Numbered from the stretch's first letter, positions 25,810-34,661 are shown. The stretch is 52,483 nucleotides of DNA from Palsa-459 sp035510855 (GCA_035510855.1 DATKGG010000054.1:1-52483), one strand, 5' to 3'. Translations and numbers: made by a program. The notes: a model not told the origin generated them from the letters alone.

Positions 25810-25888
25810 CTGAGTCTTCCACGACTGCGCTTTCGGCCGACGGCGAACGAAGCGACAGAATGGCCGCTGTAACCGCCAAGGAGGCTGC
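25810..25888. promoter_or_regulatory. Bidirectional mftF/mftA promoter region
   Basis: This 79-bp gap must hold both promoters for mftF (minus) and the mftA-led operon (plus). An AAGGAGG ribosome site (25878-25884) precedes mftA by 4 bp. A CAGAAT hexamer (25856-25861) is a possible plus-strand -10, but no good -35 is visible. The imperfect repeat around TTCGGCCGACGGCGAA (25832-25847) is a candidate operator. No TetR-type mftR gene is in the window. Confidence 0.45.
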
Positions 25889-26008
25889 ATGACGGACCCC
25901 ACGAAGGACGACGAGGCGCCACCGCGCGACGAGGGACGCCCCGAGGAGCCTGCCGTCGAGCTGCTCGTCGAGGAGGTCTCGATCGACGGACTCTGCGGCG
26001 TCTACTGA
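25889..26008 (+). CDS. mftA: Mycofactocin precursor peptide MftA
   Basis: 39-residue peptide. It has an acidic, Pro-rich leader (residues 1-20), a hydrophobic recognition segment VELLVEEVS and the invariant-type C-terminus IDGLCGVY. The final Val-Tyr is the part that MftC decarboxylates and crosslinks and that becomes the redox cofactor after MftE cleavage. The usual Met before the Cys is Leu here, a conservative change. A perfect AAGGAGG site lies 4 bp upstream. mftB starts 4 bp after the stop. Identification rests on the C-terminal motif and the gene order, and is secure. Confidence 0.97.
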   Translation: MTDPTKDDEAPPRDEGRPEEPAVELLVEEVSIDGLCGVY

Positions 26009-26012
26009 TCAC

Positions 26013-26300
26013 GTGGTCGCACCCTCGAGCACGAAGGCAAAGTTTGACCCCGAGGCGCCCGCGCGGCTCCACCCGGCCGTCGCCTTGCGCGACGAGTCGT
26101 TCGGCGCGCTCGCCTACCACTTCGGCAATCGCCGGCTCGTGTTCTTGAAGTCGAGGGCGCTCGTCGAGCTGGTCGTCGACCTCGAGCACCACGACTGCGC
26201 CCGCGCCGCGGTGTCGGCCCACGTCGAGCACGACGAGGTCGATGCCTACGTCGTGGCCCTCGGCCGCCTCTATGACTCCGGAGTGATCGATGGGCGCTGA
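26013..26300 (+). CDS. mftB: Mycofactocin peptide chaperone MftB (RRE domain)
   Basis: 95 residues from a GTG start. The sequence fits a PqqD-like RiPP recognition element: HPAVALRDESFGALAYHF, RLVFLKSRALVELVVDL and a helical C-terminus with ALGRLYDSGVI. MftB binds the MftA leader and presents it to the radical SAM enzyme MftC. It overlaps mftC by 11 bp. Confidence 0.93.
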   Translation: MVAPSSTKAKFDPEAPARLHPAVALRDESFGALAYHFGNRRLVFLKSRALVELVVDLEHHDCARAAVSAHVEHDEVDAYVVALGRLYDSGVIDGR

Positions 26301-27405
26301 CCGCTCGCTTCGGGACCGTTTCGAGCACGGGCTCGGAGCCCCCATCTGCCTCACGTGGGAGCTCACGTGGGCGTGCAACCTCGCCTGCATCCACTGCCTC
26401 AGCTCGTCGGGCCGGCGCGACCCCGATGAGCTGACGACGATCGAGGCCAAGGCGCTCATCGACGAGTTCGCGGCGCTCAAGGTGTTCTACGTCAACGTCG
26501 GCGGGGGTGAGCCGACGATCCGCGCCGACTTCTTCGAGCTCTTGGACTACGCCGTCGAGCGCAAGGTCGGCGTCAAGTTCTCCACCAACGGCACGAGGAT
26601 CACCCCCGAGCGAGCGCGGCGCCTCGCGTCGATGGACTACGTGGACATCCAGGTCTCGTTGGACGGCGCGACGAGGGAGGTCAACGACGCGGTGCGTGGC
26701 AAAGGCTCGTTCGACGCTGCCCTCGCGGCCATGCGAGAGCTCGGCGAGGCAGGCTTCGGCCGATTCAAGATCTCCGTCGTCATGACGCGGGAGAACATGG
26801 ACCAGCTCGACGAGCTCGAGGCGCTCGCGGCGCGGTTCGGCGCGCAGCTGCGCCTCACGCGGCTCCGACCCTCGGGGCGCGGCGTCGACAGCTACGAGTC
26901 GCTCCGTCCGTCGGCCGCGCAGAATCGCTCGCTGTACGACTGGCTGCTCGCCCATCCCGACACGCTCACCGGGGACTCGTTCTTCCATCTCTCCGCGTTC
27001 GGAGAGCCGCTCGAGGGACTGAACCTGTGCGGCGCTGGCAGGGTCGTCTGTCTGGTCGACCCGATCGGCGACGTGTATGCGTGCCCGTTCGCGATCCACG
27101 ACCAGTTCCGTGCGGGATCCATTCGCACGGACGGCGGGTTCGGCTCGGTGTGGCGCGACTCGGACCTGTTCGCCGAGCTGCGTCGTCCGGGCAGCGCAGG
27201 CGCGTGCGCGTCGTGCGGCTCGTGGGACGCGTGCCGTGGCGGGTGCATGGCGGCGAAGTTCTTCACGGGCATGCCCCTCGACGGCCCGGATCCAGAGTGC
27301 GTCCATGGGCACGGTGCGGTGGTCGCCCCGGCCGTCGTGCAGCTCCGGCCGAGGGCTCGCGACGACCACTCGAGCGCCCTGGTGGCGGCAGCTCGGACGA
27401 CGTGA
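26290..27405 (+). CDS. mftC: Mycofactocin radical SAM maturase MftC
   Basis: 371 residues. The radical SAM cluster motif is C29-NLA-C33-IH-C36, followed by the SAM-binding GGGEPTIR. A C-terminal SPASM domain has cysteines in YACPFAIHD, CASCGSWDACRGGC and PECVHG for two auxiliary [4Fe-4S] clusters. MftC oxidatively decarboxylates the C-terminal Tyr of MftA and then forms a carbon-carbon bond to the neighbouring Val. It overlaps mftB by 11 bp and the next gene by 4 bp (GTGA). Confidence 0.96.
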   Translation: MGADRSLRDRFEHGLGAPICLTWELTWACNLACIHCLSSSGRRDPDELTTIEAKALIDEFAALKVFYVNVGGGEPTIRADFFELLDYAVERKVGVKFSTNGTRITPERARRLASMDYVDIQVSLDGATREVNDAVRGKGSFDAALAAMRELGEAGFGRFKISVVMTRENMDQLDELEALAARFGAQLRLTRLRPSGRGVDSYESLRPSAAQNRSLYDWLLAHPDTLTGDSFFHLSAFGEPLEGLNLCGAGRVVCLVDPIGDVYACPFAIHDQFRAGSIRTDGGFGSVWRDSDLFAELRRPGSAGACASCGSWDACRGGCMAAKFFTGMPLDGPDPECVHGHGAVVAPAVVQLRPRARDDHSSALVAAARTT

Positions 27406-29345
27406 GTCGGGGGCTGTTCGACGCGCTCCCGATCGGCAGTGCGGTTGCTGCCAATCGTGTCGTCTTCGGCCCGCACGTGACCAATCTTGGACGCGACCGG
27501 TCGCTCTCGGATCGGCACGCCGCCTACTACGAGCGTCGCGCGCGAGGTGGCTGCGGCATCGTCGTGACCGAGATCGCGTCGGTCCACGAGAGCGACTGGC
27601 CCTACGAGCGCGCGCCACTCGCGGCGTCATGCGCGAGCGGCTGGTCCGACGTGTCCACGGCGTGCGCACCGCACGGCACGCTGGTGCTCGCCGGGCTCGG
27701 GCACGCGGGCATGCAGGGATCGACGGCGTGGTCACAGGACGTCTTGTGGGCGCCGTCGCTGGTGCCGAACGTGCAGACCCACGAGCAACCCCTCGTGATG
27801 GGCGACGACGAGATCGCCCTGCTCGTGAACGGGTTCGCCGACGGTGCTGCGCTCGCGGTTCGCTCGGGCTGCGACGGCGTCGAGCTCAACGCCGGCCAGC
27901 ACAGCCTCCTTCGGCAGTTCTGCTCTGGCCTCACGAACCTGCGCGCCGATGACTTCGGCACGGATCGCTCGGCGTTGCTGGGAGAGGTGCTGCGGACGGT
28001 GCGCGCCGCGATCGGGGGCAAGGTGCTCGGGCTCCGATTCTGTGCCGACGAGCTCGCCCCGTGGGCGGGTATCACCTCGGCGAGCGCGACCGAGCTGCTC
28101 GCGAGCCTGGCCGCGGGGGTCGACTACCTCTGCGTCGTGCGTGGCTCGATCTACTCGGAAGCCTCGACCCAGCCCGACGGCCACGAGGTCGAGGGGTTCA
28201 ACGAGCAGCTGACGAGCGAGGTGCGAGCGGCGCTCCGATCCAACGGCATCGAGACGCCGGTCTGCGCGCAGGGCTCGATCGTCGACGTCGCCCGTGCGTC
28301 GCGACTCGTCGCGGACGAGGCCTGCGATCTCGTGGAGATGACGAGAGCTCAGATCGCAGACCCGGACCTCTGCGACAAGACGAAAAAGCGCCGTGCCGAT
28401 CGGATCCGTCCCTGCATCCTGTGCAACCAGCACTGCCTCGTGCGCGATCCGCGCAATCCCATCGTCTCGTGCTGCGTGAACCCGGTCGCCGGTCACGAGC
28501 TGGACGACGCGGCGCTCGACGTCGACGCGAGCGCGGTCGCGCCGCCTGTCGGCCGCAGTGACGCCGTCGTCATCGGCGGCGGGATCGCTGGCATGGAGGC
28601 GGCACGCCTGCTCGCCCATGAGGGCCACCGCGTCACGCTGTTCGAGCAGCGTGACAGCCTCGGGGGCATGCTGCGCACCGCGGCGCGCCTGCCCGGTCGC
28701 GAGCGGCTCGCGGCGTTGTGCGACTGGCTCGACCGCGAGCTCGGCGAGGAGGGGGTGACCGTCGTGACCGGTCGCAAGGTCGACCCTCGAGAGTTCCCCG
28801 ATGCCCACGTGGTGGTCGCCGCGACCGGCGGCACGTCATCTGCGCCGTGGCTCCGCGACGGCGATGACGGCTCGGTCGAGCTCTTCGACGCGCTCGCCGC
28901 CGCACAGGGCCGCACGCTGCAAGGCGACGTCGTGGTGCTCGACCCGATCGGCGGGCCTATCGGGATCGCCGTCGTCGAGCTCGCGCTCGCGGCAGGAGCC
29001 CGCGCCACGCTCGTGACCCCCGACGTGGTGGTTGGTTCGCAGCTCTCTGCATCCGGCGACCTCGTCGCAGCCAACGCGCGGCTCGCGGCCGGCGGGGCGA
29101 ACGTCGTGCTGCACGCCGTCGCGGTCCAGGTCGCCGAGCGTGCCGTCGTCGTCGAGGACCGATTCACCGGATCGATCACGTCTATCCCTGCCGACCAATG
29201 CGTCGACGCGGGACACCGGCTCCCTGGGCGCACGTGGGGGGCGCCCGCTCGCGTGATCGGCGACGCGATCGCGCCTCGAGGCATCCTGGCCACGATGCTC
29301 GAGGCGCGCCGGGCCGCGCTCGAGCTCGGACTGGTCACGTCGTGA
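27402..29345 (+). CDS. Mycofactocin-system OYE/FadH-family oxidoreductase 1
   Basis: 647 residues from the GTG at 27402. Layout is that of 2,4-dienoyl-CoA reductase (FadH) or TMADH: an N-terminal FMN TIM barrel (about 1-320), a [4Fe-4S] site starting at Cys338 (C-ILC-NQHC pattern, then CC about 12 residues later), and a C-terminal FAD/NAD(P) domain with VVIGGGIAGMEAARLL. The expected OYE active-site block reads ELNAGQHSLLRQF, so the usual His/Asn/Tyr residues are replaced. It is part of the overlapping mft chain (4 bp on each side). It likely moves electrons between mycofactocin, flavin and a pyridine nucleotide or ETF; the reaction is unproven. Confidence 0.85.
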   Translation: MSRGLFDALPIGSAVAANRVVFGPHVTNLGRDRSLSDRHAAYYERRARGGCGIVVTEIASVHESDWPYERAPLAASCASGWSDVSTACAPHGTLVLAGLGHAGMQGSTAWSQDVLWAPSLVPNVQTHEQPLVMGDDEIALLVNGFADGAALAVRSGCDGVELNAGQHSLLRQFCSGLTNLRADDFGTDRSALLGEVLRTVRAAIGGKVLGLRFCADELAPWAGITSASATELLASLAAGVDYLCVVRGSIYSEASTQPDGHEVEGFNEQLTSEVRAALRSNGIETPVCAQGSIVDVARASRLVADEACDLVEMTRAQIADPDLCDKTKKRRADRIRPCILCNQHCLVRDPRNPIVSCCVNPVAGHELDDAALDVDASAVAPPVGRSDAVVIGGGIAGMEAARLLAHEGHRVTLFEQRDSLGGMLRTAARLPGRERLAALCDWLDRELGEEGVTVVTGRKVDPREFPDAHVVVAATGGTSSAPWLRDGDDGSVELFDALAAAQGRTLQGDVVVLDPIGGPIGIAVVELALAAGARATLVTPDVVVGSQLSASGDLVAANARLAAGGANVVLHAVAVQVAERAVVVEDRFTGSITSIPADQCVDAGHRLPGRTWGAPARVIGDAIAPRGILATMLEARRAALELGLVTS

Positions 29346-31303
29346 GCCGCTCCCGTCGCTACGAGCTGCTGTTCACGCCGCTCGAGGTTGGGCCCCTGCG
29401 GCTCGCGAATCGCATCGTGTTCTCCGCGCACCTCACGAACTTCGCGGTCGACGGCCTGCCGTCCGCCCAGCACGCGGCGTACTACGCCGAGCGCGCGAGG
29501 GGCGGCGCGGGGCTCATCATCACCGAGGAGCACTCCACGCACGCGACCGACTGGCCCTACGAGAAGCTGATCCACGGCTTCAACCCGGCGGTGCTCGAGG
29601 GCTACCGGCGGATCACCGAGGCCGTCCATGCCCACGGGACGCCGATCCTCGCCCAGCTCAACCACAACGGCGGCCAGGCCTCGTCGATGTACTCGCGGCT
29701 CCCCGTCTGGGCGCCGTCGCCGGTCGCGGACCCGTTGTTCCGAGAGGTCCCCAAGCCGGTGGACGAGTCCGAGATCGAGCAGATCGTCGCCGGCTACGCG
29801 GACGTGGCCTCGCGATGCATGGCGGGGGGCTTCGACGGCGTCGAGCTGCAGTGCTCGCACTCCTCGATCGTCCGCCAGTTCCTGTCGTCGGCCACGAATC
29901 GCAGGGACGACCGCTGGGGTGGCTCCCTCGAGCATCGCGCACGGCTCCTGGTCACGCTGATCGACGCGGTGCGCGACGCGATCGGCGGTGGCGCCGCGCT
30001 CGGGGTCCGTCTCTGCGGCGACGAGCTGGTCGACAACGGGACCACGATCGACGAGGCCGTCGAGGTCGCAGCCTTGGTCGAGGCGACCGGCAAGGTCGAC
30101 TTCCTCAACACCTCGATCGGCGTCGCGACCGCGTCGCTCTTCGCGATCGAGGCCTCGATGGCGGTGCGCCCCGGCTATGCGCTGTTCATCCCGTCGGCGA
30201 TTCGCCGGCGCGTCAACCTGCCCGTGATCGGGGTCGGCCGCTTCAAGGATCCGCTCCAGGCCGACCGCGCGCTGCGTGAGGGGCACTGCGACCTCGTCGG
30301 CATCGTCCGGGGTCAGATCGCCGACGCAGACTTCGCGCGCAAGGCTCGCTCCGGCCACGGCGAGGACGTGCGCCTGTGCCTGTCGTGCAACCAGGAGTGC
30401 GTCGGGCGCATGGGGCTCAATCGCTGGCTCGGCTGCATCGAGAACACCCGAACCGGCAGGGAGGTGCGACCACGTGTCGTTCGCGCTCGGCGCGCTCGAC
30501 GCGTCGTCGTCGTCGGCGCGGGGCCCGCGGGACTGCAGGCCGCCGTTACCGCCGCACGGCGGGGCCACGTCGTCGTCGTCGTCGAGCGCGAGCACGACGT
30601 CGGTGGGCAGGTCACGCTCGCCGCGCGGGTGCCCGGTCGAGCGGAGTTCGGCGACCTCGTTCGCAACCTCGTGCGGGAGCTCGCCTCGCTCGGCGTGGAC
30701 GTCGCGACCGGCCTCGACGCTGACGCCGACGCGGTCGAGGCCCTCGGTCCCGACGTCGTCATCGCGGCGACCGGCTCGCTCCCGGGGCTCCCGTGGTGGG
30801 CGAGCGACCGGCCCGACGGGTCGCCGCAGCTGCTCGACGTGGTCGACGTGCTCCGTGGCGAGGCCGTCACCGGAGGGCGCGTGCTCGTCGTCGACGAGCT
30901 GGGCTTCCATCAGGCGACGTCCGTCGCCGAGCTGCTTGCCGATCGGGGACACGCCGTCGAGATCGCGAGCCCCGCGCTCGTCGTCGGACAGGATCTGGGC
31001 GTGACCCTCGACCTCGAGCAGTTCTGGGTCCGGGCGACCAGCAAGGGGATCGTCCAGTCCACGAGCACGCTCGTGACGTCGCTGCGGCCCGGCGGGGTCG
31101 AGGTCCAAGACGTCCGCACCGGTGCGAACGGCGATCGCGACGTCGACGTCGTCGTGCTCGCCGTGCCCGGCGTCCCTGACGACGCGCTCGCCACGAGCCT
31201 GCGCGCTCGTGGTCGAGAGGTGCACGTCATCGGCGACGCGCGCGCACCGCGACGCGCGCATGCCGCGGTGCTCGACGGTGATCGCGTGGGGCTCTTGCTG
31301 TGA
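29342..31303 (+). CDS. Mycofactocin-system OYE/FadH-family oxidoreductase 2
   Basis: 653 residues from the GTG at 29342. Same architecture as its neighbour: FMN barrel with PSAQHAAYYAERARGGAG and DRWGGSLEHRARLL, Fe-S cysteines from Cys346 (CLSCNQEC), and a nucleotide domain VVVVGAGPAGLQAAVTAARRG followed by VGGQVTLAARVPGR. The barrel is closer to classical FadH than in copy 1, yet the catalytic Tyr of the xxxGYLxxQF block is Ser (CSHSSIVRQF). The two genes are tandem and divergent paralogues rather than a recent duplication. It overlaps both neighbours by 4 bp. Confidence 0.86.
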   Translation: MSRSRRYELLFTPLEVGPLRLANRIVFSAHLTNFAVDGLPSAQHAAYYAERARGGAGLIITEEHSTHATDWPYEKLIHGFNPAVLEGYRRITEAVHAHGTPILAQLNHNGGQASSMYSRLPVWAPSPVADPLFREVPKPVDESEIEQIVAGYADVASRCMAGGFDGVELQCSHSSIVRQFLSSATNRRDDRWGGSLEHRARLLVTLIDAVRDAIGGGAALGVRLCGDELVDNGTTIDEAVEVAALVEATGKVDFLNTSIGVATASLFAIEASMAVRPGYALFIPSAIRRRVNLPVIGVGRFKDPLQADRALREGHCDLVGIVRGQIADADFARKARSGHGEDVRLCLSCNQECVGRMGLNRWLGCIENTRTGREVRPRVVRARRARRVVVVGAGPAGLQAAVTAARRGHVVVVVEREHDVGGQVTLAARVPGRAEFGDLVRNLVRELASLGVDVATGLDADADAVEALGPDVVIAATGSLPGLPWWASDRPDGSPQLLDVVDVLRGEAVTGGRVLVVDELGFHQATSVAELLADRGHAVEIASPALVVGQDLGVTLDLEQFWVRATSKGIVQSTSTLVTSLRPGGVEVQDVRTGANGDRDVDVVVLAVPGVPDDALATSLRARGREVHVIGDARAPRRAHAAVLDGDRVGLLL

Positions 31304-32202
31304 TCGCCGTCATCCCCGTGCGAGGCGGTCGGCTGCCCGTCGGAGCGGACGCGACGGTTGCCGAAGCCGTCGGGCGCGTCCTTGTCATCGGCGAGGGGGC
31401 GCTCGCGGCGGCGGCGGCGCTTCGCGTCGAGGTCCGCGAGCTGCGCACGTGCGAGGCCGGACCCTTTGCGCCGGGATCGTGGGCAGCGAGGCTCGCCGAG
31501 ATCCTCTCGGACGAACCAGTGATCGTCCTGCCCGGCTCTGCGGACGGACGAGACCTCGCGGGCCGTCTCGCCGGCGAGCTCGGTCGACCGTGCCATGCCT
31601 GGTGCACCGAGGTCTCGTCGAGCCGCGCGGCCATGACACGACACGAGGGCGTGGTCTCCGTCACGGTGCCACTGCGCGAACCCGTCGTGGCGACGCTGGT
31701 GCCGCGGGCGGCCGCCGTCCCGCCGGTCGTGTCGGCGCAACCCAACCCCGTCGTCGTCGAGCTCGGCGCCCCGGCGAGCCGAGACGCCACGGTCCTCGGC
31801 GTCGACGACGCGGACCCCGCGGAGCTCGACCTCAGCGACGCCGAGCGCATCGTCGCCGGCGGCGTCGGGCTGGGGGGACCCCACGAGTTCGCGATGCTCG
31901 CCGACGTCGCCGACGCCCTCGGGGCCTCGGTCGGGGCCACGCGGCCGATCGCGGATCGAGGCATTGTGAGCCACGAGCGCCAGATCGGTACGACGGGCGT
32001 CACGGTTGACCCCCTCCTCTACGTCGCACTCGGCATCTCGGGCGCGGTCCAGCACACCGCGGGGCTCGGCTCGCCAGGCCGCATCGTGGCGGTCAACACC
32101 GATGCCGCCTGCCCGATGATGGCCATGGCGGACCTCGCGGTCGTCGCCGACGCCGCCGCAACGCTCCGAGCGCTCGCCCGACGGCTCGCCGTGGCGTCGT
32201 GA
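31300..32202 (+). CDS. Mycofactocin-associated electron transfer flavoprotein, alpha subunit
   Basis: 300 residues from a GTG start. The C-terminal FAD domain is conserved: AGGVGLGGPHEFA, HERQIGTTGVTVDPLLYVA, GISGAVQHTAGL and IVAVNTDAACPMM. Relative to the housekeeping EtfA in this window, QVGQTG is QIGTTG and the NKDxxAPIF block is NTDAACPMM. The N-terminal domain is shortened and divergent. It should pair with the ETF beta at 33792 and donate to or accept from the FixC-like protein that follows. Gene order alpha-FixC-FixX-beta recalls fixABCX. It overlaps both neighbours by 4 bp. Confidence 0.87.
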   Translation: MIAVIPVRGGRLPVGADATVAEAVGRVLVIGEGALAAAAALRVEVRELRTCEAGPFAPGSWAARLAEILSDEPVIVLPGSADGRDLAGRLAGELGRPCHAWCTEVSSSRAAMTRHEGVVSVTVPLREPVVATLVPRAAAVPPVVSAQPNPVVVELGAPASRDATVLGVDDADPAELDLSDAERIVAGGVGLGGPHEFAMLADVADALGASVGATRPIADRGIVSHERQIGTTGVTVDPLLYVALGISGAVQHTAGLGSPGRIVAVNTDAACPMMAMADLAVVADAAATLRALARRLAVAS

Positions 32203-33500
32203 CCACCGACTTCGAGGTGGTAGTCGTCGGCGCAGGCCCGGCCGGGTCGATCGCGGCCCTCCAGCTCGCACGCGCGGGGATCGCCACGTGCCTCCTCGAG
32301 CGAGGCCCGTTCCCGGGCTCGAAGAACGTCTACGGCGGCGTGATCTACCCGCGCGTGCTTGACGACGTCCTGCCGGCGTGGCGCGACCACGCGCCCATCC
32401 AGCGGGTCGTGACGCGACGCTCGACCATGCTGTTGACCGAGACCCAGTCGGTCTCTCTCGACGTTCGCGTGCAGGCCTGGGGGGTGCCCCCGTACAACGG
32501 CATCACGGCGTACCGCGGCGAGTTCGACCAGTGGCTGGCCGACGAGGCCGTGGCGGCGGGGGCCACCCTCGTCACCTCGACGACGGCCACGGGGCTGCGT
32601 GTCGACGAGGGCAGGGTCGTCGGCGTCGTCACGGACCGCCCCAACGGCGACCTCTCGTGCTCGCTCGTCGTCGCGTGCGACGGCGTCAACTCGTTCCTTG
32701 CGAGGGAGGCGGGGCTCTACGCGTCGTTCTCCCGGCACCATATGACCCTGGGGGTCAAAGAGGTGCTCGCCCTTGATCGCGCCGAGCTCGAGGCGAGGTT
32801 CAACCTCACGGGGCGCGAGGGCTGCGACATCGAGATGCTCGGGGCGACCGGCGAGATCACCGGTGGCGGCTTCCTCTACACGAACCTCGACACGCTGGCG
32901 GTCGGCTGCGTGCTCAAGCTGGACGACCTGGCGGCGTCCAAGCGCCGGCCCGAAGAGGTGCTGGCGGCGATGAAGGCGCACCCCTCGATCGCCCCGCTCG
33001 TGGCGGGCACCGAGCTCGTGGAGTACGCGGCGCACCTCATCCCCGAGGGCGGCTACGACGCGATGCCCACGCTCGGCAAGCCAGGCATCGTGGTCGCCGG
33101 TGACGCCGCGTCGATGACGCTCGCGGCGGGCGTGTGGCTGGAGGGCGTCAACTTCGCGATGGCCGCGGGAGCGGCAGCCGCGGATGCCGCCGTGCTCGCG
33201 CGTCGCGAACCGGAGGGCCTCGCCGGCACGCACCGCCTCTACACGAAGCTGCTCGCCAAGTCGTTCGTCATGAAGGACCACAAGCGACTGCGTCTCGCGC
33301 CGGGCGTCGTGTTCTCCGACTTCGTCCAGCACGTCCAGCCCGGGCTCGTGTGCGACGTCGCCGAGTCGTTCTTCACCGTGGCGAATCCCGCGGCCAAGCC
33401 TGGGCTGCTGCGGACGATCCGGCGCACGATGCGCGCGCGGGGCATCGGCACCCTCGCCGCGCTGCGAAGCGCGATCGCGACGATCCGGGTCTTCCGATGA
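32199..33500 (+). CDS. fixC: FixC-like FAD-dependent ETF:quinone oxidoreductase, mycofactocin-associated
   Basis: 433 residues from a GTG start. It opens with the FAD-binding VVVVGAGPAGSIAALQLARAG, then NVYGGVIYPRVL typical of FixC/ETF-QO. A second FAD block is GIVVAGDAASMTLAAGVWLEGVNF-type (about residues 295-318). It lacks the C-terminal Fe-S module of mitochondrial ETF-QO, which is supplied by the separate fixX gene directly downstream (4-bp overlap). FixC passes electrons from ETF to the quinone pool. Here the donor is probably the mycofactocin OYE/ETF chain. Confidence 0.9.
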   Translation: MTTDFEVVVVGAGPAGSIAALQLARAGIATCLLERGPFPGSKNVYGGVIYPRVLDDVLPAWRDHAPIQRVVTRRSTMLLTETQSVSLDVRVQAWGVPPYNGITAYRGEFDQWLADEAVAAGATLVTSTTATGLRVDEGRVVGVVTDRPNGDLSCSLVVACDGVNSFLAREAGLYASFSRHHMTLGVKEVLALDRAELEARFNLTGREGCDIEMLGATGEITGGGFLYTNLDTLAVGCVLKLDDLAASKRRPEEVLAAMKAHPSIAPLVAGTELVEYAAHLIPEGGYDAMPTLGKPGIVVAGDAASMTLAAGVWLEGVNFAMAAGAAAADAAVLARREPEGLAGTHRLYTKLLAKSFVMKDHKRLRLAPGVVFSDFVQHVQPGLVCDVAESFFTVANPAAKPGLLRTIRRTMRARGIGTLAALRSAIATIRVFR

Positions 33501-33799
33501 CGCCGCACGACGCCTTCGACGGTCTCGACTTCGAGGACCGAATGGCGACGGCCACCTTTGACGTCGCCGCGGACGCGCACATCGTCGTCGACGGCGACGC
33601 CTGCGAGGGCTGCACGACCAAGGCATGCGTGTCGGTGTGCCCCGCGAGCCTCTTCGTCGAGCTGTCATCCGGCGGCGTGCTGTTCAACTACGAGCAGTGC
33701 TTCGAGTGCGGCTCGTGCTACCTCGTGTGCAACGAGGCCGGTGCGATCAGCTGGCGCTACCCCGACGGCGGCAAGGGTGTGATCGTCCGGCGTGGGTGA
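33497..33799 (+). CDS. fixX: FixX-like ferredoxin
   Basis: 100 residues from the ATG at 33497. Eight cysteines: Cys36, 39, 44 and 48 (CEGCTTKACVSVCP) and Cys68, 71, 74 and 78 (CFECGSCYLVCNE). The classic second cluster motif and the NYEQCFECGSC region match FixX and the C-terminus of ETF-QO. It partners FixC. It overlaps fixC by 4 bp and the ETF beta gene by 8 bp. Its first cysteine set has a longer spacing than a standard ferredoxin, as in other FixX proteins. Confidence 0.92.
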   Translation: MTPHDAFDGLDFEDRMATATFDVAADAHIVVDGDACEGCTTKACVSVCPASLFVELSSGGVLFNYEQCFECGSCYLVCNEAGAISWRYPDGGKGVIVRRG

Positions 33800-34661
33800 G
33801 CCCTTCGTCTGCGTTCCGATGAAGCCCGTCGCGCCCGTCATCGGGGTGGACTGGCTGACGGGCAGGGTTCGCCTGGACGTGCGCCACCTGGTGCGGTCCG
33901 CGGCGGATGCCGCGGCGTGCGCGACGGGAGCCTCGATCGCCGCGGGGCTCGGTCACGACCTCGTGGTCGTCGCGGTGGCAGGGCCCCGATCCGTCGACGT
34001 CCTGGTGACGGTGCTCGCCGAGGGTGCTGACCGAGCGGTCCGCGTGGTCGTTGGCGACGAGGACGTCGACGACGCACACCCCGAGTCGCAGTGGCCGAGC
34101 GACGTCGTGGCTGGTGCGCTCGCCGAGGTCTGCCAGGGCGCGTCGTTCGTGGTGTGCGGCGACGCGTCCGGGGACCGGGCGTCGGGCACGGTCCCATCGC
34201 TGCTCGCCCAGCGCCTCGGCGTCCCCCAGGGCCTCGGGCTGCGTGAGGCGACGCTCGACGGCGGCCGCGTGCTCGGGGTCCGTCGCCTCGACGCGGGGCG
34301 CCGGGAGCGGCTCTCGATCGAGGCACCGTGCGTCATCTCGGTCGGCGCGGTCGCCGCCGCGCCGCCGCGCGCGCCGCTCTCAAAGATGATCGACCTCGCC
34401 GCTGGCCGAGGATCGGTGAGCGAGCTGCGGGTGCCGGCGCCAGCCGGGGCCCGGCGCGGCGATCCCGCAGGCGCGGTCCTCGGTCCGTACCGCCCTCGGC
34501 CCTCGGATCTCGCCGCGCCGGTCGAACGCGACCCCGTGCGCCGCGCGATCGAGGTGGCGGGCACGCTCACTCGACGCGATCCCCCCGAGCTCGTTCGCTG
34601 CGACCCCGAGGCCGCGGCCGTCGCGATCCTCGAGCGTCTCGAGCGATGGGGCATGCGATGA
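33792..34661 (+). CDS. Mycofactocin-associated electron transfer flavoprotein, beta subunit
   Basis: 289 residues from a GTG start. Weak but clear ETF-beta pattern: FVCVPMKPVAPVIGVD replaces the usual CVKQIPDP opening, ASIAAGLGHDLVVVAVAGP and FVVCGDASGDRASGTVPSLLA match the nucleotide-binding fold, and an Arg-rich C-terminal region follows. It is longer than the housekeeping EtfB and very divergent. It is the presumed partner of the alpha subunit at 31300. It overlaps fixX by 8 bp and mftE by 4 bp. Confidence 0.82.
   Translation: MGEPFVCVPMKPVAPVIGVDWLTGRVRLDVRHLVRSAADAAACATGASIAAGLGHDLVVVAVAGPRSVDVLVTVLAEGADRAVRVVVGDEDVDDAHPESQWPSDVVAGALAEVCQGASFVVCGDASGDRASGTVPSLLAQRLGVPQGLGLREATLDGGRVLGVRRLDAGRRERLSIEAPCVISVGAVAAAPPRAPLSKMIDLAAGRGSVSELRVPAPAGARRGDPAGAVLGPYRPRPSDLAAPVERDPVRRAIEVAGTLTRRDPPELVRCDPEAAAVAILERLERWGMR

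Noticed and set aside
26002..27735. A 577-residue minus-strand open frame over mftBC
   Set aside because: Antisense to mftB and mftC; Arg-rich with no motif.
28493..31261. A 922-residue minus-strand open frame
   Set aside because: Shadow of the two OYE-like genes.
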